A program made the position numbers and the translations under genes. DNA of 64,000 bases from assembly GCA_036925085.1 (NCBI GenBank), contig JAUPFP010000028.1:3343821-3407820 (forward strand). Reading direction: 5' to 3'. The DNA is from Brachycybe producta (lineage: Eukaryota; Arthropoda; Diplopoda; Playtdesmida; Andrognathidae). Under the pieces are notes generated by a model. It saw only the letters and a list, made by a program, of their open reading frames with translations. It did no database searches and had not been told where the DNA came from. Shown here one piece after another: positions 23,753 through 34,865 of this stretch (positions are counted from its first letter, which is position 1; each line of letters opens with the position of its first letter).

Positions 23753-26700
23753 TCAGCATATATAAAATCCTGCATTTCTAACTCTATATACATATTCACA
23801 TCTTTCAACATAACATCCATATAAATGTCTCTGTCCACTAAAGCCATTTCTACCATGTAAAACTCGCCAATTATCAAACACAAGCATTCTTCCTGGTTCA
23901 AGTTTAAAACTGATTTTGTTAGAATCATCCCATAATCTTCCAGCAAGTGACTTAAATGATCTGTAAAAATTTCTAATTTCATTCTGACTTATTGTTTTAA
24001 TTGGAGCCACATCCAATGGATTGAATCTATAGAGAGAGAAAAAATATGTAGCATACAATTCTATGAATAAAATATTAGGAAAAAAAATGATCCTGAACCT
24101 GATCTGAAGTACATTATGTGTGTATGGATGGTGTCTTATAATGGTGTCACAATGTTGAAAGTGGTTTCCATGTTTATCCAGGTAACAGGATTCAATTGGA
24201 CTAGATGAAATATGATAATATGCAGTTGGATCCATACTTTTTAATTGTTGGCATGCATGGAATCCATCCACCAACACTGTTTCTCCTCCAGTTTGTGCTC
24301 CTCGTAAACAGTGAAAAATAATTAATCTAAATAAAAATAGATAATTCGTTTAGTGCAAGGCTAAATTGTGTTCCAGGAAATTATGTCATTGATATCACTA
24401 ATATTAACAACACATGTCATATTAAAATGTTTGAAAAACCAATTTCTAAAAAAATGGCACAAAGACACACATCTGAATTTGACTGTAAATAAAGACACCA
24501 ATTAGTGTCAACAACTCCTACCACTTACAAATGAAGTCAATTGGTTGTGCATCAAGGTTGAGTTGTCAAGCCACTCAGTTAATCAACTCATGTTTGCAAA
24601 CAACCCAACTGATAACTTAATTTGCCACGTTGATTGTCAACGTGACATGCAAGTTATCAGTTGAACAATTTGGAAGCAATTTCAATTTTATGTTAAAATG
24701 ATATTATGATAATTGATTTGTCCAAAAAATAATTAACAACTTGCCCAGGTGCCTCACTAAAATAAGTACAATCATTGTGAGGTGGAATGTACACATCAGA
24801 ATAAGCAGAATCGGAATGTTCTGTAGATTTGTGAACATTCCAGAATTCACCAAAAAATGTTTTTTGAGGTCTTGCAAATTGTTGTATGACATTTTCAGTT
24901 GCTTTCTCTGTTGGTTCCACCTGCAATAGTAAAGTATAATTTGAAACATACATGTATAATATATAATCTAAAGTGGTTTTAATATGCAAACGTCTTTCAA
25001 ACTCTCATTATTCTCTCTTTGAGATACAAAATTTAAAAAAAACTTTAATGTGTTTTAAAAACTAGAAGGGTACCTCAATCACTTAAGAGTATTTTCATGT
25101 TAATAAGTTTCAAAATAAGCATTTTTATGTGTTTGAAAATATTCGAACTTTAAGCAGACGATATTATTTTTTTTAATTTTTGTTTATGAAAAGTTTATTT
25201 TGAAAGATATCAAAATGAAAAAAAATACCTTTAAGTGATGAAGCTATCCTTCTAGTTTCTAAAACACTTTATAGTTTTTTTCTCACTATTGCTCCTGAAA
25301 GAATAATCAGAGTTAGAAAATCAGCTTTTCATAAACCATTTTAATATTTAATTTGAGATAATTATTAATTACCCCTTCTATTATGCAAAACCCATAATTA
25401 ACCAATCCTGCCATGACATTTTTTGCAAAATCGTATTTTTTCGTGCTGCCATATTCTACGATGGGAAATTTCGTTAGAGTTCTATCCCATAAGTTGATTT
25501 CTGGTTTTGGTAGTGGTACATTTTTCAGGAAAACATTTTGTGTTAACCATTTGATTGCATAAGATGAATAGTGGTCACTTGACCCTGAAAATTTAAATAA
25601 TGATAATTTAGAGAAAAATATATACATGTATTTTATAAGCCTAAATTGCAATTAATAATGATTTCATCATATTTATTGCCATTTGATATGTTCGAAGAAA
25701 TGACAATCAACAAATTGATAAAACAAAAATTGTCAACAACCAAAATTTAATAAAAGTAAATTTTAAAAAAATATTATCGAGAATATCTTACATGAAATGT
25801 GTAAATTGTTCTTGGTAATTTTGACACCTTCTGGACGAATATCTTCCAATAACGTCAGTGGATTGCCAGTGAATTCCTTCTGAAATAATCCACTGTTATA
25901 ACACTTTGGACATCGACATTGGTCAAGTAACCACATGTAGTCCAAAAATAGTTCGCCATCATCACACAAATTTAGTTTTAAACCATTTTCAACTTGTGTC
26001 ACTATGTTGTCACAATTATTGTGACTACTCACATTGTCTAATAGAAAGAAACAAATAATAAGAAGTAATTATTTTAATATAATATAATTAATGATATACA
26101 AATAGATGTCAGAACCAACGCCAGAATCTGTTATCAAAAAACTGTGTTGCAGCTAAATCGTTTAAAATAAAATATTTCAGAAACTAAAAATGATACACAT
26201 TTAAAACTTCAATTAATTTTTTTTAGCAACATATCAAAATGGAATTGTACAAGAAATGTAACGTAAGTTGTGAACAAATCTAAAACTAAATGAAATTATT
26301 AAAGAACTGTGATTTGAATTATTGTTTTTATTGTCTTTTTTTAAAAATTATAATAACTATTTTATACTTTTTGTAAAAATACAATTTGACATGTTTTTTT
26401 ATAAAACTACTAAATGTCTAGCTTTTTAATTTAGTCCCTCGAACTACTAGGAGAGTTTTAGGAACTAGAAGGTGTACCTGAATCTCATGTGGTTGCTTTG
26501 ATGTTGATATCTTTTAAAATAAGTTTTTTGTGTTTGAAAATGATCCATCAAAAAATACATTTTAAAATATATCAACATGAAAATACTATTCAATTACCGT
26601 TCATTCTAGTTTCTAACACACTCAATTTCTGATGAGTATTGCTCCTGAAATGGTATAACATATCACCTGTTCATAAAATACCTTAAGCTAATTAATTTAG

Positions 26701-27163
26701 ATTTTTGAGGCCTTTTTTAATCTCATTTTCTCTTTGTTTAAAAATATATATATTTAATGCAATACAGTGTATTTGATCATATGAAACAACAATAGGTTAC
26801 TTACATAAAAACTGATCTCATAAATATCTTGTTGTTATCATTTGTATCACGTGTATATATTTATTGTTATTTATAATTTATCTCAAAAATTATTAGCCAA
26901 TTAATTATCAGTCATAGTATAATATGATAATTATTACTACCAAACGCTTACTTACTGTTAGAAGATAAATCACTTGAGTAATATTTTTTGCTATAAATTA
27001 TACTCATAAAATTAATTTCCCTCCAAAATGGACATTTATTTCGCACAGTTTTGAAATTTCGAATTATAAAAGCCATACTTTGAATGCATTCAAAGGAAAA
27101 AAACAACCTCAAGATGATCGAAGGTAGAAAACTCAGGACTAGATTTACAAAATAAGTCTCCAT
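23753..27163 (-). CDS. TMLHE: Trimethyllysine dioxygenase-like protein, copy A
   Basis: This is the upstream tandem paralog of copy B, with the same predicted 2-oxoglutarate/Fe(II) oxygenase fold. Exons are 26956-27163, 25792-26037, 25373-25584, 24745-24920, 24099-24326 and 23753-24026, about 447 residues. Exons 2, 4 and 5 have exactly the lengths of their copy B partners (246, 176 and 228). The zinc-domain motif is LDYMWLLDQCRCPKCYN. Iron ligands are in PPHNDCTYFSEAPG and FDNWRVLHGR, and the substrate region keeps SGQRHLYGCYVER. The intron after exon 4 needs a GC donor (GG|GCAAGT). The C-terminus is shorter than in copy B, ending RNAGFYIC. The hydrophobic N-terminus may be a targeting peptide; ATG codons at 27163 and 27076 are both possible. 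Exact substrate is inferred. Confidence 0.87.
24968..25345. mobile_element. Family A palindromic MITE, copy A5
   Basis: Inverted arms AACTAGAAGGGTACCTCAATC / GATGAAGCTATCCTTCTAGTTTC flank a short loop. The right end reads TCAGCTTTTCATAAACC. It lies in the intron between exons 3 and 4 of copy A. Confidence 0.7.
26435..26690. mobile_element. Family A palindromic MITE, copy A6 (degraded)
   Basis: It retains GGAACTAGAAGGTGTACCTG, TTTGATGTTGAT, the inverse CATTCTAGTTTCTAA and a final CACCTGTTCATAAAA. It lies in intron 1 of copy A. Confidence 0.6.
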
Positions 27164-29238
27164 CTATTCAATGGAAAAGTCTAACGTTCAAAGTTTAAAG
27201 ATGAAAATATCAACTTTCTCGTGTGTGTTATTTCATAGGCCAATGTTAGGATTATAGGCAGATAGAGAGGAGGCTAACAATATTTTAATTGATTATTAAT
27301 CATAAGAGCACTTTTTCAGGACAACAGTGGACATCGAACTAACAAAAAAAAATTAAATTAAATTTTGAAAGATTATCTTCCAGTAGGCGTTAATACTCTA
27401 TTTTATTATTATATTTCAATATAGTTTTTTTTTTGGTTCTTTTAAAAAATTTCTTACGAGTTTAAAATCTGATATATAAAAATAATATCCTTTTTATAAA
27501 TTTGTCAGATGATTACTAGTAATTACATTATTATAATCAATATTATTTTAAAATATTATATTTTATTTTAAAATAATATTTATTATTTGAAAGTATAATT
27601 TAATTTAAAATATATTTTATTTTAAAATATTATTTATCATTTTAAATTTGTATTTTAAAATGTATTTTAAGATATTATATAATATTTTAAATTATCATAA
27701 TTTTAATATGGTATTTTAAAATATTCTATTTTATTAAATGTCTTAAAATTTATGTAAAGCATTTTAATTTCGTTTTATTGTATAATGTCAAATATTTTGT
27801 TCTTAAATATTATAAAATAAATTAATTATACCAATATTTTGATACTTTCAATCTATTTACATAATACAGTGTACATTAAAAAATATCATTTCGTAAGATT
27901 TTCCAATAAAGGGGGGGGGGAGAGTTCACTCTATAGATTAAAATGAGTGAAACGTTTTTAGTTAAAGCGCTTTTAAATTAAACCTATCTTTCTTAAAACC
28001 AAATCGTCTGCTAGTGATTGCTTACGTCATAACTGACAATAAAAACCGTTACCTTGCATCGTCGTTAATAAATGGAGCTTGTTTACGGACAATTTATGTG
28101 AAAGCGACGTAAATTCCGCAACATACTTATGTCATATTCTTACGTAATCGTTTACGAGCACCGTAAGCGTCTACCGCGACCGCCCATTCATTGTAGGTTT
28201 GAAAAGTCTAAACAAAAGCGAGGAATTTAAAAAAACAGTAAGATCTTAGGTAAGTAATTAATAAAACAAACATTTAGTTTACAGTAGAAACAAAGAGAAT
28301 TGGAGATATTTATTAATTACTTAATTATTACGTTTAATTTTATTTAAGAGTCGTGAAATGGACGTTTTATTTACGAACAAAAGTAACTTAAAAAAAAGTT
28401 ACTTTTGTTGCAAACAAGTGAAATAAATGAGATTTCATTGAAATTTAGATGAGAATTCGTTTTTCAGATGGTCTAGAAACGCAAAAACTGACGAAATACA
28501 ACCGGAAATGATAAATATATTATTTGCTTTTTGTTCTTTTGTTAAGCATATATGGATACAAACAATCAATTCTGGCTTGTCAATCTTGGCTTTTCAATGC
28601 GAAAAAAAAATTGATGATGCATGTGGTGGATTTTGTTTCCACGTTCTAAAGCTTGTCAATCCATGATATTCAGTTCCTTTCAAGTTCAATCTAAAAAAAA
28701 ATTGAAGTGGATTTTGTTATTGCCTTTCAATCTTGGCTCGAATAGAAATCCACTTTTTTTTTAATTAAACTGTGCATGGGCGTGGATTGACAAGCTTTAA
28801 AACTTGGAAACATAACCTTTTTTGTTCAATTTATAATGCTTACAATGATGGAAACATGAGAAATTAGTTTAAAAAGATTTAATAAAAATAACCTCTCACT
28901 AAATACAATTTCTAAAGAAAGAAAAATTAAGAAATGTTTGTGGTGAATTTCACATAAAATCCTGAATTTACAAGCCAGGATTGACTGTCTGTAGCAGGCG
29001 AAATGCGCTTTTTTTCTTCTTCTTTTTGTTTAGAGTTCGGAATTAATTTTAAGGTTTGAAAATAAAATAAAACACAATTGTGTTTTTTAATCATTAAAAA
29101 AAAAACACCGCATGAACTTAAAAAATGCATTTGATAATAATAATTTGTCATCAATTTTAGACAAATCAAGAGTTTTTTTTTATCAATATTAATCAAACCA
29201 TGAATCTCATCGTTTCGAAAATCCAGTTTATTTCTTAA
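27164..29238. other. AT-rich spacer before the transporter array
   Basis: About 2 kb lie between the start of TMLHE-like copy A and the end of the first sugar porter. Bases 27440-27860 are almost pure A/T with repeated TTTTAAAATATT. A G-run occurs at 27911-27920. A partly palindromic tract at 28560-28800 repeats CAATCTTGGC and GTGGATTTTG. A consensus donor AG|GTAAGT on the plus strand (28250) follows about 200 bases of GC-richer sequence and may mark an untranslated exon. No coding gene was identified. Confidence 0.5.
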
Positions 29239-30618
29239 TTATTTCGATAAAAAACTAAAACAACTGCAGCCATTGTTGGATTTGATCCAATCTTCGGTCT
29301 CTTCTAACGTTTTCCCTTTCGTTTCAGGTACGACGAAACCGATAAAAGTGACCGCAACAATCGAAACCGCAGCGAAAAAGAAGAAAGTGCCAGAATAACT
29401 GAACGAATCGGTGAGTATTGAGAATAACACGGGTGATGCAGTGTTAAATAGTCCAAATCCGATAAGTCCGACTGTGATGCCGAACATGCGATAACGAGTT
29501 GGAAACAGCTCGTTCACTAAAGTGACCGTTAACGAACCGGCGCCTAGAAAAACTCCGATGCTGTTAGCGAATAGAAAAATGAGAGGAAGATACGATAACA
29601 AAGAAGACGACACACCTTCGTTGGTAAGTTTCTCGTAAATACCGATTCCGATCATCGATATGGCCATCGTGACGTATGAAGTTAAGAAAAGTGGCCGTCT
29701 GCCGATCCGATCGACGGCTAGCGTATTAATAACTTGTCCAACTAAACTACTCGTAGAAAGGATAATTCCCTGAACGTAAGAATTAAGAAAACCATTCGAA
29801 ACGTGGTCGAAGATGGTGACCGAATACATTCTAATCAGCATTGCTCCACTCAAAGAAATAAACGCGTACAAAATCAAGGTAATCGCACATCCTTTGATTA
29901 TTCCGAGTTGCCACAATTCCGTAAATGTGGTTCTCGATCTTTTCGAAGCTTCGATCTTGGTTTCGATGGCCGATACTTCTTCCGAAACATCTTCGCATCT
30001 TCTAAGCCAACGAAGAGAACGTTCAGATTCGCCGCGATTATTTGTCATGATGAGATAGTGAGGCGTTTCGGGAATAAAAAGAACGGAAACTGATCCCGGA
30101 ATGCAGATAGCGACACATACGACCGAAACCCAGTTCCAACGAAGTAAATATCCGAAACTTTGTATGAAAACAGAACCTAAGGCATACGAAAAAAATAACA
30201 TACTCAGATAGAATCCTCGCCGTTTTGCAGGTGAGATCTCGGATACGTATACACTGGATACGGATTGAGATATTCCGCAGTAGACTCCGGCGAGAATCCG
30301 ACCTAGAAACAAAACGTAAACGGATGACGAAGCCGTAACGATGGTCCACGATAGGGCTGCAATGGCAAATTGGAACATGAGCTTTGTTCTGCGTCCAAAT
30401 CGACTGTTGGTCGAGATGGAAAATAAAGCTCCGATGATCTCACCCACGAATAGAAAACTTACGAACAAACTTCCTTCGTTGGGACTCAAGTGAAATGGAT
30501 TTTTGTGTGAGTTTATATCGGGAATCGTAGACGAACTGTAGCCGGCTGCACATGATACGAGTATCATCGATAGTGCCGAAGGAATAATCGAAAGAACTTC
30601 TCTCTTGTTACATTTCAT
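29239..30618 (-). CDS. Tret1: Facilitated trehalose/sugar transporter Tret1-like, copy 1
   Basis: This is an MFS sugar porter with 12 predicted membrane helices that moves trehalose or hexose by facilitated diffusion across the plasma membrane. It is one open frame of 459 codons with no introns. Sugar porter signatures are present: SRFGRRTKL after helix 2, ISPAKRRGFYLS, the central PETPHYL, DRIGRRPLFL after helix 8, and PETKGKTLEE near the C-terminus. NPFHLSPNEGS matches the first extracellular loop of Tret1 proteins. The C-terminus is Cys-rich. It is the last of four head-to-tail copies and very similar to copies 2 and 3. Substrate is assigned by family only. Confidence 0.92.
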   Translation of the reverse strand: MKCNKREVLSIIPSALSMILVSCAAGYSSSTIPDINSHKNPFHLSPNEGSLFVSFLFVGEIIGALFSISTNSRFGRRTKLMFQFAIAALSWTIVTASSSVYVLFLGRILAGVYCGISQSVSSVYVSEISPAKRRGFYLSMLFFSYALGSVFIQSFGYLLRWNWVSVVCVAICIPGSVSVLFIPETPHYLIMTNNRGESERSLRWLRRCEDVSEEVSAIETKIEASKRSRTTFTELWQLGIIKGCAITLILYAFISLSGAMLIRMYSVTIFDHVSNGFLNSYVQGIILSTSSLVGQVINTLAVDRIGRRPLFLTSYVTMAISMIGIGIYEKLTNEGVSSSLLSYLPLIFLFANSIGVFLGAGSLTVTLVNELFPTRYRMFGITVGLIGFGLFNTASPVLFSILTDSFSYSGTFFFFAAVSIVAVTFIGFVVPETKGKTLEETEDWIKSNNGCSCFSFLSK

Positions 30619-30840
30619 CTTGAAATCAAAGAAAATACAAAATTAACTGGTTTAAGAAAGGAATACGTTCAACTTGGTTCGAGTAAAACTTGTATATGAA
30701 TCACACATTACAAATATGTTTTCACAAATTCCATACAAATTTATAAATACGTTTCTGATTTGACATCGATTAGATAAACGAATGATTGTTTGGTCTGAAA
30801 GATTCTGTTATCTCAATGAACTAAATTAACAAAGTAATAA
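30619..30840 (-). promoter_or_regulatory. Conserved upstream block of Tret1-like copy 1
   Basis: On the coding strand it carries GAGATAAC, AATCTTTCAGACCA, ATCTAATCGATGTCAAATC and a CGAACCAAGTTGAACG stretch near the start codon. These are shared with the upstream regions of copies 2 and 3. The GATAA/ATCTAATC words resemble GATA-factor sites. The regulatory role is inferred from conservation. Confidence 0.5.
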
Positions 30841-31066
30841 CAGTGCTGCATTATACTTTATCTATACACCTAAAAAGTTAAATTCATTTAAATGTTTTAC
30901 ACGTTCTACAAAGCCCTGTCGAATTCAATTTAGTTAATAATCTCAAAATATTAAGTTAATATTTAAATATAATATGTAAACTATTGATAAAATGTTGATA
31001 TAAATGTTTTAAATGTTGATTTTTTATTTGGTTCGTGTCCATAACCTGATTCCGTATAATTCAACT

Positions 31067-31652
31067 AAACACATGTGTGTGTGTGATTAACGCTGTACAA
31101 ACAAGGACAAAAACCTTGAAGCACGTCGGAATTTATATAAATTTAAATGAATAAATGAACAGCTTTTTATTTTCTCAAGGTCAACTATATGTTGCACACT
31201 CCCCATCCAAGAACCCCATGATATTAAACTGGAGATGGGAAAAAGGTTGGAAAGTGTAGAAGGAGGGGAGAGAGAGAGAAAAGTGGGAGGGGTGACTGAA
31301 ATTGAAATAAAAGGAGGAAAAAAAAGGAAAAAACGACGCGCATGCGTACACCAGAGAAAATGAAACGCTCATTGTCTCTTTCAAATATAAAAAGGGGAGG
31401 GGATAATAGTAGCAAAATTAAACTACAGTTTATCACAGGCAATTGTGCCCAACATTAGAATTTCTTTTGCTCAGCTGTTTTATGACGTCAGACTAAGTAA
31501 CAAACCAATTAGAAATTGATGACTCATCAATTTCTAATTGGTTTGTTACTTGGTCTGACGTTATAAAAGGGGCGGAGGAAAAGAAATTCTAATGCTGGGC
31601 ACAATTGCCTGTGAATTTTGCTCCCGTCATTTATGACGGGTTACCCTACTAG
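31067..31652 (+). mobile_element. Helitron-like non-autonomous element, copy 3
   Basis: It shares the GT-rich start, ACGCTGTACAAAC, GCACGTCGGAATTTATA and the purine-rich GGGGAGAGAGAG body with the other copies. The 3' end has a perfect 7-bp hairpin, CCCGTCA-TTTA-TGACGGG (31623-31640), then TTACCCTACTAG. A 180-bp MITE sits inside. The CTAG end abuts a (TAA)n microsatellite. Confidence 0.72.
31434..31613. mobile_element. MITE embedded in Helitron-like copy 3
   Basis: CACAGGCAATTGTGCCCA at the left is inverted at the right as TGGGCACAATTGCCTGTG, and the arms extend through TTAGAATTTCTTTT. The inner part, TTTCTAATTGGTTTGTTAC, is itself palindromic. It is related to the element at 8958-9141. Confidence 0.78.
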
Positions 31653-32289
31653 TAATAATAATAATAATAATAATAATTTTTATTGTCACAAAGGTGAAAA
31701 AGGAAATATCATAACTTACATGGGACAAACATACCATTTCTATACAATATTAGAAGAAAATAAAACATCAATGAATAAAAACAGTCACTCTGAGGATAGT
31801 CAGTCAGTCAGTTTTAAACAATAAATTTTTATCTTAAAAATACAAAAAAAATTCTGAATTGACAATGTTAAATGGAAGAGCATTCCACAAGGGAATAACA
31901 CGGTTCAGAAAATACAATATTCTTCTATTGACCTTTTGCGGTCTCAAAATAACTCTCATATTATGGGTCCGTGTACTTAAAAGGTAAAATTTGTATACAT
32001 GATAAAAATTCATCTGAACAATACGAAATTCGAAAAAAATAATCTTAAAAAATAAACATAAGGATGCATAAATTCGTCGTTCGCACAATGATTGAAGATT
32101 TAATTTTTTTAAACCGTTCATCATATGGTAAATTTCTAAGAGCAGGTACTTGAATACAAAACAATTGAACTTGAATACAATTAGCAGCTCATTGGGTGTA
32201 CAGGGTATTAGAGAATGGTGATAGACCTAGGCCTATTTAAAGCACAAAGTTAAATTTGGACCGGAAAGGGAACGGAACCTCCGATAATC

Positions 32290-33130
32290 GGGACTATACT
32301 GTATTTTAATTACACTTACAGAAGCACTTAATTATATGTTGTTGCTAGTGAAACGGGAAGTACTGCAACCGAATCCCTGTAACTAGAATCCGTTTAAGTC
32401 GAAGACTGACTGTACTTTTACGTAATTATAGTGTATTTTGTAGTTAATTACGTACGAACTGTGGTTTAATCACCTTCATATCATATTTTGTTAAACGAAG
32501 GATGAGAACATTTATTTCTGCTTGTGTCAAGATGATTAATTTGAACTGTCAACCTGACAACCAATCATTCTGTCCAAAGTAGTTTCCAAGATAATATTTT
32601 TTTGGCTCCTCGAGTCATCTCGCCCCAAAATACCATTAGAATGTGGACCAGATTTATGGACATAACGGTCCTGACTGATAAAACAAAATATATCGGGGTT
32701 GTTTGCGAGGGGATCTATTTCAATCATAATTTTTTTTTTTCAAAAGAAATTGTGTTAGATGGTCAAGCAACAAAATTCAACACATTGTTTTACTATGGAA
32801 TTGTACGGCTCTTTATTTCACATGATACGAACATTTTATAATCACAGTGTCAAGGAAGTATTTTCGTTATTTACAATGTTTCAAATTCTTCGTGATTTTT
32901 TTTTTTTGCCGAGGGGCCTTAATTTTAAAGGCCCATATGACTTCCAGTTCAAGATTTTCAATTACTTCAGGCCAGACAAACCCCCAATATTTTCAATAAT
33001 TTAATCACATTTCAATCTATTTCATCAAATTGCTGAAATTGATTGAATACCTGAAATTCAGGGAAAATCAAGCTTAAGAATTTTTATCAGTTTAGGCAAA
33101 CCTCAAGAAATCGTTTCAGAATTAAGTTCA
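32290..33130. repeat. Duplicated 3' flank of the transporter genes, ancestral-like copy
   Basis: Sequence from TTACAGAAGCACTTAATTATA through AGACTGACTGTACTTTT and ATTTTGTTAAACGAAGGATG to CAATATTTTCAATAATTTAA recurs at 35828-37686. This copy lacks the two insertions found there, so it is the empty-site reference. Confidence 0.85.
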
Positions 33131-34507
33131 TTATTTGTTTTTTTCATAACAAATGCAGCAACTGTTGGATTTGATCCAATCTTCGGTCTCTTCTAACGTT
33201 TTCCCTTTCGTTTCAGGTACGACGAAACTGATAAAAGTGGTCGCAACGATCGAAACCGCAGCGAAAAAGAAGAAAGCGCCAGAATAACCGAACGAATCGG
33301 TAAGAATTAAGAATAACTCGGGTGTTGCAGTGTTAAATAGTCCAAATCCGATAAGTCCGACTGTGATACCGAACATGCGATAACGAGTTGGAAACAGTTC
33401 GTTCACTAAAGTGACCGTTAACGAACCGGCTCCTAGAGAAGCTCCGATGCTGTTAGCGAATAGAAAAATGAGAGGAAGATATGATAACGAAGAAGACGAC
33501 ACACCTTCGTTGGTAAGTTTCTCGTAAATACCGATTCCGATCATCGATATGGCCATCGTGACGTAAGAAGTTAAGAAAAGTGGCCGTCTGCCGATCCGAT
33601 CGACAGCTAGCGTATTAATAACTTGTCCAACTAAACTACTAGTAGAAAAGATAATTGTCTCAACGTACGCGTTAAGAAAACCGTTCGAAACGTGGTCGAA
33701 GATGGTGACCGAATACATTTTTATCAGCATTGCGCCACATAAAGAATGAAACGCGTTCAAAATCAATATAACCAAAGCTCCTTTGAAGATTCCGAGGTGC
33801 CACAGTTCCATAAAAGTGATTTTCGATCTTTTCGAAGCTTCGATCTTTTCTTTAATGGCCGATATTTCTTCCGAAACATCTTCGCATCTTCTAAGCCAAC
33901 GAAGAGAACGCTCAGATTCCTCGCAGTTATTTGTCATGATGAGATAGTGAGGCGTTTCAGGAATAAAAAGAACGAAAACTGATCCCGGAATGCAGATCGC
34001 GACACATACGACCGAAACCCAGTTCCAACGAAGAAAATATCCGATAATTTGTATGAAAACTAAACCGAAGGCATACAGCAAATATAAGATACTCACATAG
34101 AATCCTCGCCGTTTTGCAGGCGAAATCTCGGAAACGTATGCACTGGATACAGATTGAGATATTCCGCAGTAGATTCCGGCGAGAATCCGACCTAGAAATA
34201 ACACATAAACGGATGACGAAGCCGTAATGATTGTCCACGATATGGCCGCAATGGCAAATTGGAACATGAGCTTTGTTCTGCGTCCAATACGACTGTCGGT
34301 CGAGATGGAAAACAAAGCTCCGACGATTTCACCCACAAACAGAAAACTTACGAACAAACTTCCTTCGTTGGGACTCAAGTGAAATGGATTTTTGTGTGAG
34401 TTTATATCGGGAATCGCAGATGAGCTGTAGTTGGCTGCAAATGATACGAGTATCATCGATAGTATCGAAGGAATAATCGAAAGAACTTCTCTCTTGTTAA
34501 GTTTCAT
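33131..34507 (-). CDS. Tret1: Facilitated trehalose/sugar transporter Tret1-like, copy 2
   Basis: A single-exon MFS sugar porter of 458 codons, in the same orientation as its neighbours. It keeps the family motifs SRIGRRTKL, ISPAKRRGFYVS, PETPHYL, DRIGRRPLFL and PETKGKTLEE, so transport activity is plausible. It differs from copy 1 mainly around residues 130-165 and 235-280, which include helix and loop positions. Its downstream flank is duplicated with that of copy 3, which dates the duplication after intron loss or retroposition. No disabling change was seen. Confidence 0.92.
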   Translation of the reverse strand: MKLNKREVLSIIPSILSMILVSFAANYSSSAIPDINSHKNPFHLSPNEGSLFVSFLFVGEIVGALFSISTDSRIGRRTKLMFQFAIAAISWTIITASSSVYVLFLGRILAGIYCGISQSVSSAYVSEISPAKRRGFYVSILYLLYAFGLVFIQIIGYFLRWNWVSVVCVAICIPGSVFVLFIPETPHYLIMTNNCEESERSLRWLRRCEDVSEEISAIKEKIEASKRSKITFMELWHLGIFKGALVILILNAFHSLCGAMLIKMYSVTIFDHVSNGFLNAYVETIIFSTSSLVGQVINTLAVDRIGRRPLFLTSYVTMAISMIGIGIYEKLTNEGVSSSSLSYLPLIFLFANSIGASLGAGSLTVTLVNELFPTRYRMFGITVGLIGFGLFNTATPELFLILTDSFGYSGAFFFFAAVSIVATTFISFVVPETKGKTLEETEDWIKSNSCCICYEKNK

Positions 34508-34690
34508 TTTGGAACGTTAAAAAAACGTCAGCTTGTTAAAGAAAGGATTCTGTTTAACTTGCTTTAAGTGAAACATGTATTCAGATTGCACACGAGTACT
34601 TTGGAAGTTGTATACGTTTCGGATTTGACAATGATTAGATTAAGTAATCATAGTCTGGTCTGAATGATTACGTTATCAGTTAACTAAACC
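34508..34690 (-). promoter_or_regulatory. Conserved upstream block of Tret1-like copy 2
   Basis: The coding strand shows CTGATAACGTAATC, ATTCAGACCAGACTATGATTA, ATCTAATCATTGTCAAATCC and the start-proximal TTTCTTTAAC. They are collinear with the blocks upstream of copies 1 and 3. Confidence 0.5.
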
Positions 34691-34865
34691 ATCAAAATAA
34701 TACACGTTTCGACGGGCTGTGACAGACACATACAATAAAAAAAAGTTTGGCCGTGTATTGGTCCGAGATCAAACTTGAATATTTTGCAGTTATGGACAGT
34801 TCCGAAAGTTTCCGCATAAGTCGAATAACTGCATATGTTGTATGCACTTAAGTACTATGTATTTT

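Larger units (their letters stand above)
30841..33130. other. Spacer between Tret1-like copies 1 and 2
   Basis: It contains Helitron-like copy 3 with an embedded MITE (31067-31652), an (AAT)n run, and a block at about 32290-33120 duplicated downstream of copy 3. No intact gene was recognised. A minus-strand frame at 31834-32124 ending RVIPLWNALPFN resembles the tail of a LINE polyprotein but is isolated. Confidence 0.55.

Noticed and set aside
18150-27163. Assignment of the dioxygenases to gamma-butyrobetaine hydroxylase (BBOX1)
   Set aside because: Some motifs fit both, but TAYT..PPH.D.TY before the iron site and LCGC at the C-terminus match TMLHE better. The alternative is kept as a note on substrate.
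29803-30349. Antisense and frame-shifted open frames over the transporter genes
   Set aside because: They lie inside the long Tret1-like frames, recur in the same positions of each paralog, and carry no family motifs.
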